Notes under the pieces: model-generated
Told to the model about the DNA's origin: nothing
Database searches by the model: none
Seen by the model: only the letters and a program-made list of their open reading frames with translations
Source: an uncultured Bacilli bacterium
GTDB taxonomy: Bacteria > Bacillota_I > Bacilli_A > RF39 > UBA660
Assembly (NCBI GenBank): GCA_944372315.1
Contig: CALVYX010000033.1
Span: 1 to 10,713, forward strand
DNA: 10,713 bases
Reading direction: 5' to 3'
Part shown: positions 5,949-10,713 of the stretch, one piece after another
Position numbering within the stretch: the first letter of the stretch is position 1
How the letters are laid out: every line of letters begins with the position of its first letter
Program-made: the position numbers and the translations under genes

Positions 5949-6899
5949 TTAAGTTAAAAAATTCATCACTAAATCAATAATAACATCTTTTTCTTTTGGA
6001 TTAGATTCTGCTATTAATAGCGTTAACGCTGTTAAGGTATTATTATCAATCATCAAAGCACCATCTTTATATAAAATATCATAGAAATTCAAAAAATATA
6101 TAAATAAAGTAGCTGCTATTCTTTTATTTCCATCAATAAAAATATGATTTTTAACGATTAAATATAGAAAATTAGAAGCTTTTTCTTCAATACTCTTATA
6201 AACGTCTTTATTATCAAAACTTTAATAAATATTATTAATAATAGATGCTAATCCCTTATCTCTTTCCAGAGCAAAAATATCACTTTCTTCATTAAATCGC
6301 AATTGATTAATAATTTTGATACATTCTTCGTATTTTATTTTTCTATCATCTTGATTACCACTTATCTTTTTTAAGGTTTTATGATCATAATCATCAAGTA
6401 AATCTAGGGCTTTAGAATAATTTCCAATTACTCGCAAAATTTCTTTGGCATCATCACTCTCTAACCTATCATCCATGCGATTAGCTATATCAATTAATTT
6501 AACTGTTTTTTCTAAATATTCTAACCTTTTTTGATTTACTGCATAACCTTTTAACATATAATCTTTTAAGATTTGATTTGCCCATTTTCTAAAAATAATA
6601 CCATTTTTAGATTTGACACGATACCCAACACTAATAATCATGTCTAGATTATAATAGCTCACATCACGAGTTACTTTACGATTACCTTCCTTTTGAACTG
6701 TCGCAAATTTTGCGACAGTTGAGTCATCTAATTCCTCTTTTAATGCATTGTTAATATGTTTTCCAATAGTCTTAATATCTCTATCAAATAATTGAGATCA
6801 TTGTTCTCTATTTAACCATACAGTATCATCATTGACATTGACTTCTAATTTTACATTTTGTCCTTCAAATATAACAATTTCATTTTCTTTTTTCTTCAC
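5949..6899 (-). pseudogene. RhuM family-Fic/DOC fusion gene with two in-frame stop codons
   Basis: One frame of 317 codons, from a GTG (6899-6897) behind AGGTGAT to a TAA at 5949-5951, is interrupted by TGA at codon 34 (6798-6800) and TAA at codon 226 (6222-6224). No frameshift is needed. The N-terminal part reads as RhuM: TVWLNREQ, stop, SQLFDRDIKTIGKHI, later VSYYNLDMIISVGYR and FRKWANQILKDYMLKGYA. The C-terminal part carries the Fic/DOC motif HIFIDGNKRIAA (codons 252-263), whose His is catalytic in Fic enzymes that modify proteins with nucleotide or phosphate groups. Relatives typically have Leu or Met at the first stop and Gln at the second (NIYQ then SF), so TTA to TGA and CAA to TAA would explain both. 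The longest uninterrupted piece, codons 35-225, covers most of the RhuM part but lacks the Fic domain. RhuM genes are usually accessory and horizontally acquired. The inactivation looks recent because the rest of the frame is intact. Confidence 0.88.
6696..6720. repeat. 25-base inverted repeat inside the RhuM coding region
   Basis: Two perfect 12-base arms, AACTGTCGCAAA and TTTGCGACAGTT, flank one central base (6708). In the reading frame the arms encode TVAKFATV. No T run follows on either strand, so it is not an intrinsic terminator. It is markedly more GC-rich than its surroundings. Confidence 0.9.
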
Positions 6900-6917
6900 A
6901 AATATCACCTCAATAAC

Positions 6918-6939
6918 ATTATAATATATCAAACGTTTG
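6918..6939 (-). promoter_or_regulatory. Possible promoter and palindrome upstream of rhuM-fic
   Basis: TATAAT (6918-6923) on the minus strand is a perfect -10, but there is no convincing -35 and no TGN extension. The self-complementary CAAACGTTTG (6930-6939) lies six bases upstream, in the spacer region, where a regulator could bind. The 90 bases between the CMD-cupin stop and the rhuM start hold nothing else I can support. Confidence 0.35.
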
Positions 6940-6989
6940 TTCGTTATGGTAATATCTGGTAAATTCCTTTATATAAAGTAATACCCATT

Positions 6990-7736
6990 TTATCTTGATA
7001 AATTATTATATTCCTCCTCGCTTACTTTTTCACACCAAACATTCTCTGTATCAACTCCAGGAACTTCTATAGCAATATGGCTAAACCAAGAATCTTTTTT
7101 AGCACCGTGCCAATGCTTTACGTTAGCTGAGATAAAAACAACATCTCCAGGCTTTAAACTTTGTGCACTTTTTCCTTCTTCTTGATACCAACCCTCTCCA
7201 TCAATACATAACAAAATTTGTCCCCCACCTTCTTTTGCACGATGAATATGCCAGTTATTCCTACAAGCTGGTTCAAAAGTCACATTAGCTAAAGATACTT
7301 TAGTATCTTTAGAATTAGTCAATGGCTTTAAGTAAGATTTGCCTGTAAAATATTTAGCGAATGCTACATTAGGCTCTCCAAGACCAAACATACCCCCATG
7401 TTCTTGTATCTCATTATCCATACTATACACCTCTTTTGCTAAATTAAATACAGCCCATGCATTAGGCCAACCAGCATAAAAAGCCGCATGAGTAATAATT
7501 TCAGCCATTTCTTCTTTCGTAATTCCATTATTTTTAGCATTAATTAAATGATATTTTAAAGAATTATCTATTAAGCCCTTTCCCATAAAAATACATATGG
7601 TAATTAATGATCTATCCCTTAAAGATAACTTATCTACTCTTGACCATATTTCACCAAATAATACATCATCATTTAAAGAGGCAAACTTAGGAGCAAATTC
7701 TCCTAATGAATCTCTTCCTGCTGTTTGTTTTTTCAT
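6990..7736 (-). CDS. Carboxymuconolactone decarboxylase-like/cupin fusion protein
   Basis: A 248-residue cytoplasmic protein with two joined domains. Residues about 18-105 match the CMD/AhpD-like helical fold (WSRVDKLSLRDRSLITICIF, then THAAFYAGWPNAWAVFNLAK at 82-101) but lack the CxxC of peroxidase-type AhpD. Residues about 140-228 form a cupin barrel: WHIHRAKEGGGQ (162-173) and PGDVVFISANVKHWHGA (196-212) hold the likely metal ligands H163, H165, E169 or Q173, and H208. The true ring-cleavage reaction is unlikely to apply; homologues are uncharacterised oxidoreductase-linked enzymes of anaerobes. I start at ATG 7736, because an upstream TTG at 7757 would make the ribosome-binding site AAAGGAGG (7747-7754) part of the coding sequence. 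It follows the 179-residue Cys-His-Asp gene by 24 bases, so the two are probably one operon. Confidence 0.9.
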   Translation of the reverse strand: MKKQTAGRDSLGEFAPKFASLNDDVLFGEIWSRVDKLSLRDRSLITICIFMGKGLIDNSLKYHLINAKNNGITKEEMAEIITHAAFYAGWPNAWAVFNLAKEVYSMDNEIQEHGGMFGLGEPNVAFAKYFTGKSYLKPLTNSKDTKVSLANVTFEPACRNNWHIHRAKEGGGQILLCIDGEGWYQEEGKSAQSLKPGDVVFISANVKHWHGAKKDSWFSHIAIEVPGVDTENVWCEKVSEEEYNNLSR

Positions 7737-7746
7737 ACTAACTCTT

Positions 7747-7754
7747 CCTCCTTT
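7747..7754 (-). promoter_or_regulatory. Ribosome-binding site that fixes the CMD-cupin start
   Basis: AAAGGAGG on the minus strand lies 10 bases ahead of ATG 7736. An in-frame TTG just upstream would place this site inside the gene, so the downstream ATG is the better start. Confidence 0.8.
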
Positions 7755-7760
7755 CAAAAA

Positions 7761-8300
7761 CTACTTTTTATTTTTACTTGATATATACCTTAAACTATTA
7801 TCTAATAAGTATTCAGCTAAATTAACATTTATTTTTTGATTAGTAAACGCTTGAAGATAATCTGTCCATCTAACATCATCGATTAAAGTTATACCTTCCT
7901 GTAATAAATCTCGTACCATACCTCGATCCTTTATTTTTTCACTGGGCCATTGAGAAAGACTTAAAAGATAGTGATTTTCTCTTTTATTGAATTGAGAAAA
8001 ACTAGGATCAATTAAATATCTTTTGAGTGTATTTCCTGTTTTATACTCTGCAATTAATACAGTATGATCCACTTTTACTAAATCTTCTAGATCGATCCAA
8101 TAATGATGAATGCCATATTCATTCAGGCGATTACCAATTTGACTAGCTAAAATCTTACAATAACCATCAGTATCAGAAGATATTGTCAATATTTTATCCA
8201 TTTCTTCTTTCGTAATAGTTTTTATAAGATTTAAAGTTATGCGATCATCTTTATTATCTATATTTAAAATTGAACTATAGAAGTCATATATATCATCCAT
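7761..8300 (-). CDS. Uncharacterised protein with a transglutaminase/NAT-like Cys-His-Asp pattern
   Basis: I do not recognise this 179-residue protein as a named family. It has no signal peptide or membrane helix, so it is probably cytoplasmic. What stands out is the order and spacing of DGYCKILASQIGNRL (45-59, C48), VKVDHTVLIAEY (75-86, H79) and KRYLIDPSFSQF (93-104, D98). Each of His and Asp lies on a predicted beta strand and Cys starts a helix. This is the arrangement of the Cys-His-Asp triad in the papain-like transglutaminase and arylamine N-acetyltransferase fold, with the LIDPSF turn typical of the Asp strand. Acyl transfer or amide cleavage is therefore a reasonable guess, but unproven. 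The C-terminal third is helical and charged. It is the first gene of a probable two-gene unit with the CMD-cupin gene. The ribosome-binding site AAAGGAA lies upstream of the ATG. Confidence 0.8.
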   Translation of the reverse strand: MDDIYDFYSSILNIDNKDDRITLNLIKTITKEEMDKILTISSDTDGYCKILASQIGNRLNEYGIHHYWIDLEDLVKVDHTVLIAEYKTGNTLKRYLIDPSFSQFNKRENHYLLSLSQWPSEKIKDRGMVRDLLQEGITLIDDVRWTDYLQAFTNQKINVNLAEYLLDNSLRYISSKNKK

Positions 8301-8341
8301 TTTGGTAGTTCCTTTCTATTGTCATATATTTCTATATATTA

Positions 8342-8372
8342 AATATACAACCTAAAGTTAAGTATAAGTCAA
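8342..8372 (-). promoter_or_regulatory. Possible promoter of the Cys-His-Asp gene and CMD-cupin gene
   Basis: TTGACT (8367-8372) and TATATT (8342-8347) are separated by 19 bases on the minus strand, slightly longer than ideal. The -35 overlaps the end of the T run of the preceding terminator. It is the best candidate in the 101-base gap. Confidence 0.4.
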
Positions 8373-8403
8373 GAAAAAAGAAAATATTTTTTCATATTTT
8401 CTT
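8371..8403 (-). terminator. AT-rich terminator after the 171-residue gene
   Basis: On the minus strand AAGAAAATAT pairs with ATATTTTCTT around GAAAAA (8378-8403), then six further T residues in TTTTTTCTT. The first two stem bases are part of the TAA stop (8404-8402). The stem has only one G-C pair, so it may be weak or leaky. Confidence 0.5.
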
Positions 8404-8917
8404 AATCAACAGCAATTCCATCTTTTTCAATAATCGATACCTCTTTTAAATCAAAATCTATTTTACCTGTATAACTACTTTCCTCATAAACAAAGTTATA
8501 ATAAATCCATCCATCCTCAATTCCTAAAATTCGTTCAAACACCATTGGTTTTTTATCAAATAATAAAGTATTGGATACCACTTCTTCATATACATCATTC
8601 AGCCTATAAAAACTAGCATAATCAGAAGAAAAAATATAAACCCGATCATTTAACCACCATATATTATCTTTAGTTAATTCCTTTCCTTTAGCTATTTTTT
8701 TTACTTTCTTATACCCATTCTCATCTTTAATAAAAATAGCATATCTATTATTATTAATTGCAATTACATAATCTTTGGTTTGGGAAACTACTTGCAACTC
8801 TTCCAGAGAATAAAGTTTATTGGAAGCCTGATCATTAGAATAATACCATAAAGATATGCCTAATACAGTCACTATCACGATTACTATCAAACTAATAATG
8901 AATACTATCTTTTTCAT
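8402..8917 (-). CDS. Membrane-anchored protein of unknown function
   Basis: A 171-residue protein I cannot place in a family. Residues 4-26 (IVFIISLIVIVIVTVLGISL and on) form a single membrane helix after a lysine start. No lipobox Cys is present, so it is probably an uncleaved anchor with the rest outside the cell. The outer part is rich in alternating hydrophobic and polar residues with aromatic pairs, such as DYVIAINNNRYAIFIKDENG, DNIWWLNDRVYIFSS and EDGWIYYNFVY. This suggests consecutive beta hairpins, as in a small sheet or half propeller. AGGAGG lies four bases ahead of the ATG. It starts 20 bases after the ABC permease stop and precedes a terminator, so it is the last gene of the ABC operon and may be an accessory or sensor for that transporter. 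This is inference from position only. Confidence 0.8.
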   Translation of the reverse strand: MKKIVFIISLIVIVIVTVLGISLWYYSNDQASNKLYSLEELQVVSQTKDYVIAINNNRYAIFIKDENGYKKVKKIAKGKELTKDNIWWLNDRVYIFSSDYASFYRLNDVYEEVVSNTLLFDKKPMVFERILGIEDGWIYYNFVYEESSYTGKIDFDLKEVSIIEKDGIAVD

Positions 8918-8937
8918 AGTACCTCCTAGATAATATC

Positions 8938-9729
8938 TTATACTAATTCTTTACTATCATATCTAACTATAGTCATAATGCTAAATAAGAAAGTTAAAAG
9001 AAAACTAACAATAACTAAACTTGGATTTATTTCTATATTTAATATTACATTTCGAATGTCTGATAAAGTAAAAACAGATATATATTTTAAAAATTCTACT
9101 TGATTACTTAAGGTTGATAACACCTGTAACATATAGCTAACAAAAACTACTCCTAAACTAATTCCTACCATTTTTTTAGTTTTATTAGTAAACGTAGACA
9201 AAAACATACAGAAAGAAAAAATAACCAAAGAAGAAAATAAAGGAGTAAAACTTAAAAGAATAAATTCTTCTATATCAAAATTTCCACTAAGAGATAATCC
9301 AATATAATTAAAAACAGCAAACCCCAATACCATAAAAATAAGATAAAACCATCCACACACCATTTTACTTATTACTATTTTCCTTCTAGTAATAGGTAAA
9401 CTAATTAAATATTCTATTGTTTTGTCACTTTCTTCTTTCAATAAAATATTAGAACCCATAATACCAGCATAAGAAGCAATAATTAAAAGAGCAAAGATAA
9501 AACCTTCTGATTTCATCCAACCAAAAGCACTATTTAAAGAAGTAATATCCATATTAAAAGCCATTAATACTTCTTGAGGAAATAACTTCATCAAATTATC
9601 AATTTCCTTTATGTTATCACTTTGAATAATCATAGGATAAATACAATAGACAATCAAAAAGATACTTATTAAGATAGAAAACCATATAACAAAATTTTTT
9701 AAATTAATTTTCAATTCTCTTTGCAACAT
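8938..9729 (-). CDS. ABC-2 type transporter permease
   Basis: A 263-residue membrane protein with six predicted helices, near 14-36, 77-96, 123-145, 155-179, 187-205 and 237-256. After helix two comes SNILLKEESDKTIEYLISLP (93-112), then ITRRKIVISK, the conserved cytoplasmic segment of ABC-2 permeases that contacts the ATPase. It should form the membrane channel for the ATPase encoded directly upstream; the gap is 11 bases and AGGAG overlaps the ATPase's TAG stop. Exporters of this type move lipids, peptides or antibiotics outward. It is unrelated in detail to the smaller permease at 2489-3160, so the window holds two distinct ABC-2 systems. The substrate is unknown. Confidence 0.92.
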   Translation of the reverse strand: MLQRELKINLKNFVIWFSILISIFLIVYCIYPMIIQSDNIKEIDNLMKLFPQEVLMAFNMDITSLNSAFGWMKSEGFIFALLIIASYAGIMGSNILLKEESDKTIEYLISLPITRRKIVISKMVCGWFYLIFMVLGFAVFNYIGLSLSGNFDIEEFILLSFTPLFSSLVIFSFCMFLSTFTNKTKKMVGISLGVVFVSYMLQVLSTLSNQVEFLKYISVFTLSDIRNVILNIEINPSLVIVSFLLTFLFSIMTIVRYDSKELV

Positions 9730-9740
9730 AAACCTTACTC

Positions 9741-10616
9741 CTATTCATAATAATGTAAAAAAATATCTTCTAAACTAGCTTCTTCTATCAATATTTTATC
9801 TATATTATGCTTAGATAATTTTCTTAACAATTCATTTGGTGTCATCGTATTTTTAAATTTAATTCTATCTTTTTCTTGAAGCAGAACATCAATAGCTAAT
9901 TGCTGTACTATTTTATCTATTTCGTTAGAAGCAATAGTTACCAATGTTAAATTTTTATTTGATAACTCTTTTACATCTTCTATTTTTAATAAATGCCCAT
10001 CTTTAAGAATTCCTACACGATCACAGACTTTAGATACTTCACTTAAAATATGAGTAGAATAAAAAATACTAGTCCCTTTCTTTTTTTCTTCTTTCATTAA
10101 CTCATAAAAAACATTTTGCATCACGGGATCTAATCCGCTTGTTGGTTCGTCTAAAATAATGATTTTAGGCTCATGCATAAAAGCCAAAACAATTCCTACT
10201 TTTTTTAAATTTCCTAATGATAAATCTCCTATTTTTTTAGTCTCATCTATTTTTAAACGTTGCACCAATTCTTCTCTTCTTTTATGGATGTCTTTAGTAA
10301 AAAAACTCTCATGATAATCCAACATTTCTTTTACTAATAAATCTTCATACAAATGAATTTCACTTGGTAAGTATCCTATCATGGCTTTTAAATTTACATC
10401 ATCTTTGGTAAAAGGACGATTATATACCAAAACTTCCCCTTTTGTTTTATTAATTAAATTCATAATAGAGCGAATAGTAGTCGATTTTCCCGCTCCATTA
10501 GGGCCGATAAAGCCTAATATCTCACCTTCTTGTAAAGAAAAAGATAAATTCTCTACCCCTTTCGTTGCTCCATAATATTTAGTTAACTTTTTAACTACAA
10601 GAATATCCTTACTCAT
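9741..10616 (-). CDS. ABC transporter ATPase (ABC-2 exporter type)
   Basis: A 291-residue ATP-binding subunit. Walker A is GPNGAGKST (38-46). The signature is LSLGNLKKV (132-140), a variant of LSGGQ with Asn for Gln, usual in the bacitracin/BcrA-like exporter group. Walker B with the D-loop is IIILDEPTSGLD (152-163), and H189 in YSTHIL is the switch histidine. About 80 residues of C-terminal accessory domain follow. I start at ATG 10616, because AAAGGTGG (10622-10629) is then five bases away; a GTG nine bases upstream (10625) lies within that ribosome-binding site. The ATG overlaps the stop of an upstream reading frame by eight bases (ATGAGTAA), so translation is probably coupled. It works with the permease encoded next; export of an envelope-active compound is the likely role. 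Confidence 0.93.
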   Translation of the reverse strand: MSKDILVVKKLTKYYGATKGVENLSFSLQEGEILGFIGPNGAGKSTTIRSIMNLINKTKGEVLVYNRPFTKDDVNLKAMIGYLPSEIHLYEDLLVKEMLDYHESFFTKDIHKRREELVQRLKIDETKKIGDLSLGNLKKVGIVLAFMHEPKIIILDEPTSGLDPVMQNVFYELMKEEKKKGTSIFYSTHILSEVSKVCDRVGILKDGHLLKIEDVKELSNKNLTLVTIASNEIDKIVQQLAIDVLLQEKDRIKFKNTMTPNELLRKLSKHNIDKILIEEASLEDIFLHYYE

Positions 10617-10713
10617 AAAATCCACCTTTAAAATCGATATCTATACTTCCTATACCACCATCAATCTGAATCAAATTAGAGCCATTACCATAATGAGTAT
10701 TAGAACGGATCTC
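10609..10713 (-). CDS. C-terminal end of a beta-strand-repeat protein (DUF4097-like), 5' part outside window
   Basis: The final 34 codons of an open frame run in from the right edge and stop at TAA 10609-10611. The sequence NGSNLIQIDGGIGSIDIDF followed by a KGGFYE end has the Gly, Ser, Asp and Ile rhythm of a beta-solenoid edge, as in DUF4097 proteins that often accompany ABC exporters and PadR/DUF1700 genes in Bacillota. The eight-base overlap with the ABC ATPase start, which carries a good ribosome-binding site inside this frame, favours a real gene. The family is a guess from a short tail; the coding call is firmer. Confidence 0.6.
   Translation of the reverse strand, partial: EIRSNTHYGNGSNLIQIDGGIGSIDIDFKGGFYE

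Noticed and set aside
6222..6662. A separate 146-residue gene starting at GTG 6662
   Set aside because: It begins inside the conserved RhuM segment VSYYNLDMII with no ribosome-binding site, and the same frame continues on both sides of the stops. It is a fragment of the larger broken gene.
5949..6899. Alternative genetic code (UGA as Trp) to explain the RhuM-Fic stop
   Set aside because: Trp is TGG in gltX and other genes here, Trp would not fit after NREQ, and the second stop is TAA, which that code would not read.
7597..7839. Plus-strand open frame of 80 codons
   Set aside because: It runs antisense across the CMD-cupin start and the end of the Cys-His-Asp gene, both well supported; it shows no family features.
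10381..10575. Plus-strand open frame of 64 codons
   Set aside because: Antisense to the Walker A region of the ABC ATPase; composition reflects the complementary strand.
1..10713. CRISPR array, insertion sequence or prophage
   Set aside because: I saw no spaced direct repeats, transposase, integrase or terminal inverted repeats on either strand.

Overview
The window comes from a low-GC, probably anaerobic and possibly gut-associated member of the Bacillota. The grounds are strong AT bias, strong Shine-Dalgarno sites of the AGGAGGTGAT type, a CCA-encoding tRNA-Gln, a glutamyl-tRNA synthetase with the long N-terminus I associate with clostridial relatives, and DUF362, flavodoxin and RhuM-type genes. 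Trp is written TGG, so the genetic code looks standard. I cannot assign a genus. Every gene lies on the minus strand, so transcription runs from right to left.

In order of transcription: (1) The right edge (10713 to 8402) holds the tail of a possible DUF4097-type beta-strand-repeat protein, an ABC ATPase, its six-helix permease and a membrane-anchored protein of unknown function. Overlaps and short gaps suggest one operon ending in an AT-rich hairpin. (2) From 8300 to 6990 lie a 179-residue protein with a Cys-His-Asp pattern like the transglutaminase/arylamine N-acetyltransferase fold, and a carboxymuconolactone decarboxylase-cupin fusion. (3) From 6899 to 5949 lies a RhuM-Fic gene broken by two in-frame stop codons but with no frameshift. 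It carries a 25-base inverted repeat. (4) From 5912 to 4483 lie a flavodoxin and a DUF362 protein. Together with the CMD-cupin gene they look like a small redox locus interrupted by the RhuM-Fic pseudogene. (5) From 4449 to 2482 lies a compact YtrA-type cassette: GntR repressor, ABC ATPase and ABC-2 permease. It has its own terminators on both sides, and an inverted repeat sits over the promoter. (6) From 2463 to 638 lie tRNA-Gln(CUG) and gltX, probably cotranscribed, ending in a clear terminator. (7) The left edge holds the start of a secreted TPM-domain (YgcG-like) protein.

Two separate ABC-2 exporter cassettes, one with a dedicated repressor and one with a possible surface-protein partner, suggest envelope or antimicrobial-peptide stress functions. 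The tRNA-Gln/gltX pair fits the indirect route to Gln-tRNA. No CRISPR array, insertion sequence, rRNA or integrase is visible. The least explained parts are the 179-residue Cys-His-Asp protein, the doubly interrupted RhuM-Fic gene with its internal palindrome, and the three-half-site operator.
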